IMG/VR virus record: IMGVR_UViG_3300036781_000392 | Location: 1-60,479 of that record | Strand: one strand, 5' to 3' | DNA: 60,479 nt | From: a virus | Part shown: one piece after another, positions 23,223 through 30,188 of the stretch | Position numbering within the stretch: the stretch's first letter is position 1 | How the letters are laid out: the number at the start of each line of letters is the position of its first letter | Position numbers and translations under genes: made by a program | The notes under the pieces: generated by a model | What the model was told of the DNA's origin: nothing | The model's input: the letters and a program-made list of their open reading frames with translations, nothing else | Databases searched by the model: none

Positions 23223-23701
23223 GCGGCCACCGCCCCGGTAGAGCGCGGGTCGTTGATCAGGCGGGCGATGTTGAGCGCGAACTGCTGCTCATCGCAGGCG
23301 TCGCAGTCCTCCACGCATTCGCCCTCGTCGGGGTCGCTGTCCGGGTAGTCGGCCACGTCGTGCATCGCCTCGTCGGCCTGCTCGGCTGCGCGCTCCAGCC
23401 AGGACGCCAGCACGGAGCCCAACGCGGGCTGCATGAGGGCGATGTACTCGGCGTTCCACGGCTCGCGGATGCCGCCGTAGCCGGACTTGATGCGGCCGGA
23501 GGCGACGATCTCCGAGTCGACGCTGCCTGCCGGATGGGCGTGTGAGTAGACGGCGCTCGTGCACGTCGCGCGGGGAGACCAGACGGAGCTGGTGACCCAC
23601 GGGCTGTCCGTGGCGTGCTTCACGTGCTTGCGCAGCTTCTCGACGGCCGCGCGGATCTCGTCGACGGGTGCGAGAACGATCTGAGGCGTCGTAGTGGTCA
23701 T
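23219..23701 (-). CDS. Hypothetical protein with acidic Cys-rich segment
   Basis: 160 aa. N-terminal alpha/beta part, then DEGECVEDCDACDEQQ near residue 130, an acidic cluster with three Cys. Overlaps both neighbours. No function recognised. Confidence 0.5.
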   Translation of the reverse strand: MTTTTPQIVLAPVDEIRAAVEKLRKHVKHATDSPWVTSSVWSPRATCTSAVYSHAHPAGSVDSEIVASGRIKSGYGGIREPWNAEYIALMQPALGSVLASWLERAAEQADEAMHDVADYPDSDPDEGECVEDCDACDEQQFALNIARLINDPRSTGAVAA

Positions 23702-24009
23702 CGGGTCGCCGCCTTCGGGGACTCGGTGCGGGCCGCGTACAGGGCCTCGCGGTGCTGCTCCATGGCCTCATCGCGGTCGGAGGCGCGGTGGTTGGTGCTG
23801 TCGATGACGTAGGGCCCGTACTTGCGACCCTCGTGCTCGTGACCGGCGAGGACCATCTCGGCGTGCCGCTTGTCGTTGCTCTCGTCGAAGATGACGGTGT
23901 CGTAGTAGCCGCCGCCGATTCGGACGGTCGAGACGAGCAGGTTCTTGGTGTCCGTGACGATCGGCGTCTGCCGAACGGTCTCGGGCGCCCGGTATTTGGA
24001 TGCGATCAT
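23698..24009 (-). CDS. Hypothetical protein
   Basis: 103 aa from ATG 24009. YYDTVIFDES and HAEMVLAGHEHEG are typical of a small actinophage family of unknown role. No clear ribosome site (a weak GGACC upstream). Confidence 0.5.
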   Translation of the reverse strand: MIASKYRAPETVRQTPIVTDTKNLLVSTVRIGGGYYDTVIFDESNDKRHAEMVLAGHEHEGRKYGPYVIDSTNHRASDRDEAMEQHREALYAARTESPKAATR

Positions 24010-24100
24010 TGGTGGTGGTCCACTTCTGTGTGTTCGCGGATGTGTGGTGGATCGAGAGGTCGTCCCGTGGCTGGCGCTTTCGGGGCGGCCTCGCGCCGCG

Positions 24101-24346
24101 TCAGGCGGCGGCGGCGAACTGGGCGCCGGCTCCGGCTTCGGCCGGGATGCCGAGGTATGCGGCGACACTGGCGACGTGGAAGCGCAGGGTGCGCTTCGAG
24201 CTGCCTTCGGGAGCCAGGTCGATGACGCAGCGGCGGACGAACTCCGGTTCCGCCAGGCGGTCACGGACCCACATGTCGCTGACCTGCAACCAAGCCTTGA
24301 GCTGGGCCTTCGTGATCAGCGGGGTGGGGGTGGGGAGCTGATCCAC
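24101..24346 (-). CDS. Excisionase-like small DNA-binding protein
   Basis: 81 aa from GTG behind AAAGGAGG. LITKAQLKAWLQVSDMWVRD followed by a basic strand region (SSKRTLRFHVASVAAYL) has the winged-helix pattern of excisionase or MerR-type proteins. It is the second gene of the early operon, after the Cro-like gene. A role in prophage excision or early control is inferred. Confidence 0.6.
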   Translation of the reverse strand: MDQLPTPTPLITKAQLKAWLQVSDMWVRDRLAEPEFVRRCVIDLAPEGSSKRTLRFHVASVAAYLGIPAEAGAGAQFAAAA

Positions 24347-24412
24347 GACGCCTCCTTTCAGTGAGTGCGAATGATCTTGCGGTGAATGTGGAAACTGCTG
24401 GCAGAGAAAAGG

Positions 24413-24664
24413 TCACGTGGGGGAGTGTTCGGCGAACAGTTCCGTGATGGGTCGCTCGAGCGCCGAGGCCACCAGGTCGGCGGAGCGGCGTTCGAACTCG
24501 CCGCGTCCGCTCGGTCCGGTGGAGACCATGTGGCCGATCGCCGAGCGGCTGATGCCGTAGCCGGCGGGGTCGGCTTCCTTGGTCTTGTCGGCGAGGCGCT
24601 CGATGGACAGTCCGGCCTCTTGCATCGCATCCCGTATGGGCTGGCCGTTGTCCAAGCGGTGCAT
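24413..24664 (-). CDS. Cro-like XRE-family regulator
   Basis: 83 aa. HTH at about residues 10-50 (IRDAMQEAGLSIERLADKTK, then GISRSAIGHMVSTG). First gene of the leftward early operon and divergent from the larger XRE gene at 24889, with operator repeats between. That layout is the cI/cro switch of temperate phages. It would favour lytic growth, by inference. Confidence 0.75.
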   Translation of the reverse strand: MHRLDNGQPIRDAMQEAGLSIERLADKTKEADPAGYGISRSAIGHMVSTGPSGRGEFERRSADLVASALERPITELFAEHSPT

Positions 24665-24703
24665 GTGGTGCCCCTTCGTGGCCGAGAGTTGATGCCTGGT
24701 GAC

Positions 24704-24880
24704 CGATTGTGGAAATCGGTCGGTGGCTTCGTTTCCACATTCAACGGCGAATGTGGAGGGATGTCAAGCGATGTGGGGCGCATGCTGCCCGTATCAAGGG
24801 CTTGCGGCATATGCTCCGCGTCCGCATGTGGAAAAGATTGCTGGTCAGATAGGGCGACACGGGTTGTAGTGAATGTGGAG
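24704..24880. promoter_or_regulatory. Immunity operators: repeated ATGTGGA sites
   Basis: TTGTGGAAAT (24707-24716), the inverted GTTTCCACATTC (24731-24742), GAATGTGGAG (24749-24758), GCATGTGGAAAA (24824-24834) and GAATGTGGAG (24871-24880) lie between the divergent regulators. A further GTGAATGTGGAAAC sits just past the Cro-like stop near 24382-24395. The shared core ATGTGGA(A/G) in both orientations fits operators for the CI-like and Cro-like proteins. Confidence 0.65.
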
Positions 24881-24888
24881 GATGCCCG

Positions 24889-25254
24889 ATGCTTCTACAT
24901 GTGGATGACCTTGCAGAGCTGATCGAGCGCGTCCTGCGCGAGCGGGACTGGACGCTGACCACCCTCGCCCGTCGGGCAGGCCTCTCGGTCTCCACCCTGC
25001 ACTCGTGGAAGGCCGGCGACCGGGCCACCGGCAGCCGGGGGCCGAGCCCCGACAAGCTCCGCCTACTCGCCGAGGGGGCGGGCCTCCCCGTCGCCGAAGT
25101 CTTCGAGGCCGCCGGGCGGCACGTACCGGCGCCGCTGGATGACGAGGAAGAGCGCCGGTTCCTGCACATGTTCCGCCTCCTGGGCAGTGCTGACCGCAAG
25201 GTCATCGAGGCCACCATGCGGGCCATGCACGACCGGCAGGACGCCGCCAAATAA
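24889..25254 (+). CDS. CI-like XRE-family repressor
   Basis: 121 aa. HTH at residues 15-60 (WTLTTLARRAGLSVSTLHSW, then SPDKLRLLAEGAGL). The C-terminal half (about 75-121) is helical and has no LexA-type protease motif, so induction would not be by self-cleavage. Divergent from the Cro-like gene and adjacent to int, as expected for the lysogeny repressor. Confidence 0.75.
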   Translation: MLLHVDDLAELIERVLRERDWTLTTLARRAGLSVSTLHSWKAGDRATGSRGPSPDKLRLLAEGAGLPVAEVFEAAGRHVPAPLDDEEERRFLHMFRLLGSADRKVIEATMRAMHDRQDAAK

Positions 25255-25418
25255 AGGATCTTGGGTTTTTAGTGTGACCCAATCTGTGAATTTGCTTGGG
25301 GACTACACGATTCTCCAGAGTCGCTTCACTTACGGTGTTAAACACAGGTAACGTCGTGTGTCCGCCGTAACCTCCACCTGCGGCCGGGCTTCTTATGCCG
25401 TGTCTCTACGGGGGATCT

Positions 25419-25682
25419 ATGTGCGCGATAGTGGTTATGGATGGCGTGGACTCGACGGCACCTCGGTGGGACCGGGACCGCGTCGCCATCGTCATTGCAG
25501 ACGGCCTCGACTACTACGAGACGCTCCGTCAAATCCGCGCCATGCTGGAGTGGCTGGGGGCAGCGCAGCAGGAGTCTGGTGCGACATGCTGGTGCGGTGA
25601 GCCCGTAGCGGTCCCTGCCGGGGAGACCAGAGTGCCTCCACCGCGGGCCGCCAGTCCCGTGGAGTTCCACCATGCCAGCTAA
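25419..25682 (+). CDS. Small protein overlapping int
   Basis: 87 aa from ATG 25419 behind GGGGGAT. DRVAIVIADGLDYYETLRQI is helical, then ATCWCGEPV gives a possible metal site. Its last 11 codons overlap the integrase start. It could be a directionality factor or an integrase partner, but no family is recognised. Confidence 0.5.
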   Translation: MCAIVVMDGVDSTAPRWDRDRVAIVIADGLDYYETLRQIRAMLEWLGAAQQESGATCWCGEPVAVPAGETRVPPPRAASPVEFHHAS

Positions 25683-26952
25683 GGCCCGTAACAACCCTCG
25701 GCAGATCCGCGTGAAGTCCTGCAGCTGCAAGCTGTGTGTGGACGAATTCAGGCCGGGGGAGCAGTGGACGCGTAAAGCTTGTACCGGCCCGTGGCAGACC
25801 AGATACCGGGACCCCGCGGGAAAGCAGCGGGCCAAGAACTTCGTGGGAGTTGGGGCCAAGAAGAAGGCCGAGGCTTTCCTCGACCGCATGCGGGACCAGG
25901 TCCGCACGGGCAGCTTCGTTGACCTCGAGCGCGGTCAGATCAGCATCGACGCGTGGCACGCGAAGTGGTGGCCCGCGCAGCGCGTCAGCGCCACGACCAT
26001 GCAGCGGAACGAGAGCGCCTGGCGCAATCACGTGCAGCCGCATTTCGGTTCCTGGCAGCTCGTCTCGATCGGACATCTCGATGTCGAGGAGTGGATCGGG
26101 AAGCTGCTGAAGGTGACCGGGGTGCCGAACATCATCAAGGCGTTCCAGATCCTCGACCGGATGATGGCGGCGGCGCTCAGGGATAGGCGCATCGCGCACA
26201 ATCCGTGCGATGGGATCAAGCTGCCGAAGGTGACGCCGAAGCATCCGGACGACCAGATCCCGCCCACCTACGAGCAGCTGGCGCGGATCCGGTCCCACAT
26301 CCCCGAGCACTACCACCCGCTGTTCATCGTGGCCGAGGAGACCGGGCTGCGATGGGGGGAGCTCGCGGGATTGAGGCGCTGCTCGGTGAACCTGAAGGAC
26401 GGCACCATTCAGGTCCGGGAGACCGTCATCGAGGTCCACGGGGCACCGAGGCGCAAGGCCTACCCGAAGTCGGCGGCAGGCGGGCGCACCGTGCCGCTGT
26501 CGGATCTGGCGGCGGGTGTCCTCAGGGCGCACCTGGAGAAGCATCCCGCTTCCGCCGGTCGGACTTCGCCGGGTGACGGGATGCACGCGGAGGAGCTGGT
26601 CTTCCGGGGGCCGAGGGCGGGACAGAAGACGAAGAAGGGCGTCGTCTTCGAGGGCGTGCTGAAGCGGAACAACGTCAGGCGCCTGTGGGTGCCGGCGACC
26701 CGCGACGCCGGGATCGCTCGTGAGGTGAAGGATGAGGTGACGGGCCGCACCGAGCTGTGGCCGCACTTCCACGACATCCGGCATGCGTTCGCCTCGAGGC
26801 TTCACGCGGCGGGCGTGTCGGAGGCTGACGCTCAGGCGATCCTCGGGCATGAGCGCGGCGGCAAGGTCACGTGGCTGTATACGCACGCGGGCGCGGACTC
26901 GGTGGAGACGGTGCGGTCGGCACTCGGTGCGGGCCTGCGAGTCGTCTCGTAG
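25672..26952 (+). CDS. int: Tyrosine integrase
   Basis: 426 aa. N-terminal Cys-containing arm-binding part (CSCKLC, 18-22), core-binding domain (about 90-190) and catalytic domain with R227 (TGLRWGE), K266, H367/R370 (HDIRH), H393 (LGHE) and nucleophile Y403, all present. Typical of Streptomyces phage and AICE integrases that use tRNA genes. Followed directly by arm-type repeats and a tRNA-Val-like core. Integrates and, with an excisionase, excises the element. Confidence 0.95.
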   Translation: MPAKARNNPRQIRVKSCSCKLCVDEFRPGEQWTRKACTGPWQTRYRDPAGKQRAKNFVGVGAKKKAEAFLDRMRDQVRTGSFVDLERGQISIDAWHAKWWPAQRVSATTMQRNESAWRNHVQPHFGSWQLVSIGHLDVEEWIGKLLKVTGVPNIIKAFQILDRMMAAALRDRRIAHNPCDGIKLPKVTPKHPDDQIPPTYEQLARIRSHIPEHYHPLFIVAEETGLRWGELAGLRRCSVNLKDGTIQVRETVIEVHGAPRRKAYPKSAAGGRTVPLSDLAAGVLRAHLEKHPASAGRTSPGDGMHAEELVFRGPRAGQKTKKGVVFEGVLKRNNVRRLWVPATRDAGIAREVKDEVTGRTELWPHFHDIRHAFASRLHAAGVSEADAQAILGHERGGKVTWLYTHAGADSVETVRSALGAGLRVVS

Positions 26953-26955
26953 CGA

Positions 26956-27268
26956 GTCCACGCAGAGTCCACATCCCGTCCACGCGCCCATGTCACTCCA
27001 CATCGAGTCACATCACATGATGTTGCGTTGTGTGTGGCCTCTGAGCTGCGGTTTCTCGTAGCGCAAGCCGTTCACCTGTGTGGATGCTCCGTCCACATTC
27101 GGGGGACGTTTGGCCTTACAAAGCAGATGTCGGCGGTTCGAACCCGTCCGCGCCCACATGTAGATAGAGCCTGATGAGGGCCCCTGTTGCCGAGTCTGGC
27201 GCGGGGGCCCTTCTCAATGTGGAAGGGGCGGAGTCCACAACCCGTCCACAATGACCGACCCAGTGGAC
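26956..27268. other. attP: attP: tRNA-Val(UAC) 3'-end core flanked by GTCCAC arm sites
   Basis: The core at 27114-27156 equals the 3' half of a tRNA: anticodon-loop bases CTTACAA, T-stem GGCGG, loop TTCGAAC, CCGTC, acceptor CGCGCCC and discriminator A. The UAC anticodon and T-arm fit tRNA-Val. GTCCAC repeats lie left at 26956, 26967 and 26978 (exact 11-bp period) and 27091, and right at 27233, 27244 (11 bp apart) and inverted at 27263. These look like integrase arm sites. The rest of the 26953-27669 gap has no convincing gene. Confidence 0.8.
27178..27210 (+). terminator. Hairpin downstream of attP core
   Basis: GGGCCCC and GGGGCCC pair around a loop with an inner TGCC/GGCG stem, followed by TTCTC. 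Probably ends integrase transcription. Confidence 0.55.
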
Positions 27269-27411
27269 GCTCAACCGATGGAGTGAAGTAGCTCGATGGC
27301 CATTCCATCTACATGGGCGCTGTCATATGGTCTTGATCATCGGGGAGGGCGCGCCGTGTGGGTGCAGTCCCTGAGGCATCCCCCATGCCGAGACCGGTGG
27401 GGAAAGGAAAA

Positions 27412-27534
27412 GGCGGGCTCAACTGCCCGCCGGTGGAGCCCGACTCCACCGGAGACGCCCCGGCCGGACAACGCGGCCGGGGCGTCCTTTACGTGCAACG
27501 TAGACCGCCCCGCACCGGTTCAGGTGCGAGGCGG
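27412..27534. other. Four consecutive hairpins
   Basis: Stems: 27412-27418/27425-27431 (7 bp), 27431-27438/27444-27451 (8 bp), 27454-27465/27475-27486 (12 bp, then CTTT) and 27505-27516/27523-27534 (11 of 12 bp). They run back to back with almost no spacers in a stretch without a convincing gene. The third looks like a terminator. The array could be a structured RNA, stacked terminators or a cruciform-forming site. Confidence 0.5.
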
Positions 27535-27669
27535 GACGCCCGGCCGAAGCCTGGCGTCTTGTGGCCGGATCGCCGAGGCATCGGGACGATCGCGGCCACG
27601 AATAGAAGATCACAAAATGCATGTCTACGTAGGCTGACTCATGATCACGCGGGCATCAGGTTTTGTCGA

Positions 27670-27906
27670 GTGCCCCGCGACTCCGATCCCGACTGGATTC
27701 TCGATAGCCGTCGAGCTATCGGTGAGCGGGTTCGTGACGGGCGCATGCACGCCAACCTCACGCAGGAGAAGCTCGAAGAGCTCGCCGGCGTAACTCGCCT
27801 GACGATCCAGAACATCGAGTCTGGCGTCACCGACGCCCGCATCTCTTGGCTCCTGCGCATCGCCCGCGTTCTGGGCGTCCCCATCGAGCGTCTCCTGACG
27901 GGCTAA
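27670..27906 (+). CDS. XRE-family HTH protein
   Basis: 78 aa from GTG 27670; the upstream part of the open frame runs through the hairpin array and is not coding. HTH residues 28-75 (LTQEKLEELAGVTRLTIQNI, then a segment ending RISWLLRIARVLGV). No good ribosome site is seen. Small stand-alone regulator of unknown target. Confidence 0.7.
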   Translation: MPRDSDPDWILDSRRAIGERVRDGRMHANLTQEKLEELAGVTRLTIQNIESGVTDARISWLLRIARVLGVPIERLLTG

Positions 27907-27916
27907 GGCCGAAGGG

Positions 27917-28126
27917 TCACGCGTCCTTCGCGTCGCGCCACGCCTGCTTGAGCTCGGCGGCGGTCTGGCAGTCGACGCCGTCGACGCGGCAGCTGCCGCA
28001 GTCGGCGGTGTGCGCGAGGTAGGCCCGCCAGGCGGCGTCGACGCGCATCTGGCCTGTGAGGACGACGGCTTGGATGTGCCCTGACCTGCTTCCGTCGTCG
28101 CGCCACTGGCCCGTAGTCTCGCTCAC
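27917..28126 (-). CDS. Small Cys-containing protein
   Basis: 69 aa from GTG. WRAYLAHTADCGSCRVDGVD is a short Cys motif seen in small Streptomyces regulatory or phage proteins. Convergent with the XRE gene, with 10 bp between stops. Function unknown. Confidence 0.5.
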   Translation of the reverse strand: MSETTGQWRDDGSRSGHIQAVVLTGQMRVDAAWRAYLAHTADCGSCRVDGVDCQTAAELKQAWRDAKDA

Positions 28127-28210
28127 GGCTGCCCGCCTCCCGGGTGGTCCACGCCCCCGGCCGGTCGCACGGCGCGGGGGTCTTCATGGTCACTGAGCGT
28201 ACCGCCCTAT

Positions 28211-28240
28211 GGAGCTGTGTAGAGCTGTATGGAGCTGTCC
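28211..28240. repeat. Triple 10-bp direct repeat upstream of GntR gene
   Basis: GGAGCTGTGT, AGAGCTGTAT and GGAGCTGTCC follow each other exactly, one DNA turn apart, 40 bp before the GntR start. Likely an operator read on one face of the helix. Confidence 0.5.
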
Positions 28241-28279
28241 GGATCTGCGGGGTGCTGCACTGCATGTGACGGTCTGGGT

Positions 28280-28543
28280 ATGCCCGACGATGACCAGGAG
28301 AGTCCCTTCGAGCTGAGCTCGCACGTACCGGTGTATGTGCAGCTGGCCGATGCGATGCAGGCGCAGATGGAGGCCGGCGAGCTGAGCGTCGGGGCCCGGC
28401 TGCCTGGCGAGCGGGACCTGGCGCAGGAGTATCACGTGGCGCTCGGTACGGCCCGTCGTGCGGTGCAGGAACTCCGGGACCGCGAACTCGTAGTCACCAC
28501 GCACGGGAAGGGCACGTTCGTGCTGGAGCGTCCCGGGTCCTGA
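28280..28543 (+). CDS. Small GntR-type regulator without effector domain
   Basis: 87 aa. Winged helix (VYVQLADAMQAQMEAGELSV, then LPGERDLAQEYHVALGTARR, then a TTHGKGTFV wing) and nothing beyond it. ATG 28280 is the best fit to the domain. A direct-repeat operator lies upstream, suggesting self-control. Short GntR proteins of this type are common on Streptomyces plasmids. Confidence 0.75.
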   Translation: MPDDDQESPFELSSHVPVYVQLADAMQAQMEAGELSVGARLPGERDLAQEYHVALGTARRAVQELRDRELVVTTHGKGTFVLERPGS

Positions 28544-28575
28544 CGCGTGTCAGTCCGCCGCCCTATTCTTGATCC

Positions 28576-28746
28576 ATGCCCCCCACCACCCCTTCGCCTC
28601 GGTCTGCTGCGACCGTGAACGCGGAGATCCGCGAGCTCATGGCGCGCGCCCGCGGGGTGATGACGGCGGCGGAGGCGGCCCGGTATCAGCAGCTGCTCGG
28701 TGAGTGGGAGGCGGCGGTCCGCCGGGAGCAGGGGCTGGCCGCTTAG
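28576..28746 (+). CDS. Small helical protein
   Basis: 56 aa. TATTCT at 28564-28569 lies 7 bp before the ATG and there is no ribosome site, so the gene may be leaderless. Helical, Ala/Arg-rich. It ends 9 bp before the frameshifted gene and may form a pair with it. Unknown function. Confidence 0.5.
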   Translation: MPPTTPSPRSAATVNAEIRELMARARGVMTAAEAARYQQLLGEWEAAVRREQGLAA

Positions 28747-28755
28747 GATCCGGCC

Positions 28756-28958
28756 GTGGCTATCGAACTCTCTGACGAACTGATCGAGCTGAACGCAAGG
28801 CCTGGGCTGAGCTGCAGGATCGCGCCCTGACTGTGGAGACGGCGGAGGCTGTGCAGACTGCGGTTACGGCGCACGCGGAGGCGACCGGGCAGGGGCGGTT
28901 CGAGGTCGAACAGGCGCTCAAGCGGATCGTGCGACACCCGGAGCCGGAAGAGAGCTAG
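28756..28958 (+). pseudogene. Small Streptomyces phage-type protein broken by a 1-nt frameshift
   Basis: GTG start, then VAIELSDELIELNA and a stop 10 codons on. From about 28798 the neighbouring frame continues AWAELQDRALTVETAEAVQT and on to a natural stop at 28958 as a typical helical protein of about 67 aa. Adding one A near 28797-28801 restores the whole reading frame. A real deletion or a sequencing error. Confidence 0.7.
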
Positions 28959-28967
28959 GAGGCACGA

Positions 28968-29180
28968 TCAGGTCGTCTGCGGCTTGTCCAACGATGTGGG
29001 GTTTGTTGCCTGCACCTCGACTGCCAGCTTCTGGAGCTTTCCGCCGAAGCTCACGGTCCCCTCGACGATCTCCTGGCCGGCAGCACCAGACCGCTTTGCG
29101 TCATGAACGAACGCGGCCAGGTCGTCAAGCGTCATGAACGCCTTCTTCGGCGCAACGTGTTCGATCTTCTTCAAGGCCAT
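28968..29180 (-). CDS. Small Streptomyces phage-type protein
   Basis: 70 aa with a good GGAGGGGG site. MTLDDLAAFVHDAKRSGA, then a short beta segment. Common small accessory protein of actinomycete elements. Function unknown. The 224 bp upstream of it (29181-29404) hold no gene I can support. Confidence 0.6.
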   Translation of the reverse strand: MALKKIEHVAPKKAFMTLDDLAAFVHDAKRSGAAGQEIVEGTVSFGGKLQKLAVEVQATNPTSLDKPQTT

Positions 29181-29404
29181 GTCGTCCCCCTCCGGTGAGC
29201 CCCGCCCGGTGCTGTGCGGACGGGGCTGCTTCCCGCGTTCCCCGGCTTAGTTGTCGGGATGATGCGGCCAGCGTACCGAGCGGGGATGACAGCGGCGGGC
29301 ATGCAGAAGCCCCGCCGAACGGGGGCGCAAGGCGGGGCTAGGACCACCCTGGGAGGACGACGTCCTCGAGGGCGCGCGGCGCACCGCCGCCTACACTCGT
29401 ACAC

Positions 29405-29707
29405 ATGTCCGAACCGCCACTCTCGCCCACCTGGGACGAGCCCGAGCAGGCCAGACCGTGGCGCCCGGAGGACGGGCCGGAACCGCGGATGACCCTGTAC
29501 CCGCACGGAAAGCGCCCCAGGCTGTTGGCCCTCGTCAACGGCAGGTGGCTCCCCATGTCGGTGGAGATGCGGGAGGACCGGCCCGACGGCCGCGTCGCCT
29601 ACCACGGCGTCATCGCCCTGCCCGACCCCCACGACCCCCACCACAGGGGCGGCTACGAGCGGGCCTACCTGTGGCCGCAGCCAGGGAAGCTCCGGGCCGT
29701 GCGGTGA
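29405..29707 (+). CDS. Hypothetical protein
   Basis: 100 aa, Pro/Trp-rich (begins MSEPPLSPTWDEPEQARPWR). KRPRLLALVNGRWLPMSVEM suggests a small beta domain. Stand-alone gene before the tRNA-like gene. No family recognised. Confidence 0.6.
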   Translation: MSEPPLSPTWDEPEQARPWRPEDGPEPRMTLYPHGKRPRLLALVNGRWLPMSVEMREDRPDGRVAYHGVIALPDPHDPHHRGGYERAYLWPQPGKLRAVR

Positions 29708-29740
29708 ACGCACGAACGCCCGCCCCTGAAGGACGGCCGG

Positions 29741-29816
29741 TTTGCGGGGCCGGAGTCGAACCGGCGTCTGTGTCGGAGTTGAGTCGACGGCTCTGTACCC
29801 GTTGAGCTACCCGCCT
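29741..29816 (-). tRNA. tRNA-like gene, anticodon CAA by position (Leu), acceptor stem weak
   Basis: 76 nt fold as a tRNA: D-stem GCTC/GAGC with GG in the loop, anticodon stem GTCGA/CCGAC (one mismatch), loop CTCAACT giving anticodon CAA, T-stem GCCGG/CCGGC with loop TTCGACT. The first two acceptor pairs are mismatched (A-A, G-A), there is no CCA, and there is no long variable arm, which a true tRNA-Leu would have. It could be a divergent phage tRNA, a decayed one, or an attachment-site relic of the second recombinase. Confidence 0.6.
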
Positions 29817-29858
29817 GTATGCCAGTCTCCCACGCGATGACCAGCGCATAACGTTCCC

Positions 29859-30188
29859 TTACCTGCTCCCGCGACGGCGCAAGGCCTCTTGGAGGATGAG
29901 CAGTTCCCTGTTGGCGTGCCAGAGATCCCTTCTCTGCTCTCGTGTGAGGTGGGTCGGCAGTGTGTCCACGACCTTCCATGCCACTCGCCGGAGTTCGCGG
30001 GCGAGTGGAAGGTCCTCATGCCGCAAGGCGACGCGGATCGCTTTGAGGCTGGCGTCGATCTGATTCAGGGCGTCCCGCTGGATCTTCGGGAGCTTCTTGC
30101 GGGGCGTGAGAGCGAACCGGGCTCGTCGCTCATCCGGGGATGGCCCACCTGTCACGAAGTGCACGCGCGGTCGATCCCTGTGCGTCAT
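29859..30188 (-). CDS. Basic helical protein downstream of recombinase
   Basis: 109 aa, Arg-rich, mainly helical. ATG overlaps the stop of the second recombinase (ATGA), so it is probably co-expressed and could be its partner. No family recognised. Confidence 0.55.
   Translation of the reverse strand: MTHRDRPRVHFVTGGPSPDERRARFALTPRKKLPKIQRDALNQIDASLKAIRVALRHEDLPLARELRRVAWKVVDTLPTHLTREQRRDLWHANRELLILQEALRRRGSR

Noticed and set aside
27114-27156. Complete tRNA-Val gene
   Set aside because: Only the 3' half from the anticodon loop is present. This is the attP core, not a functional tRNA.
27296-27637. Plus-strand protein of 113 aa
   Set aside because: It runs through the hairpin array, lacks a ribosome site and has no domain-like composition.
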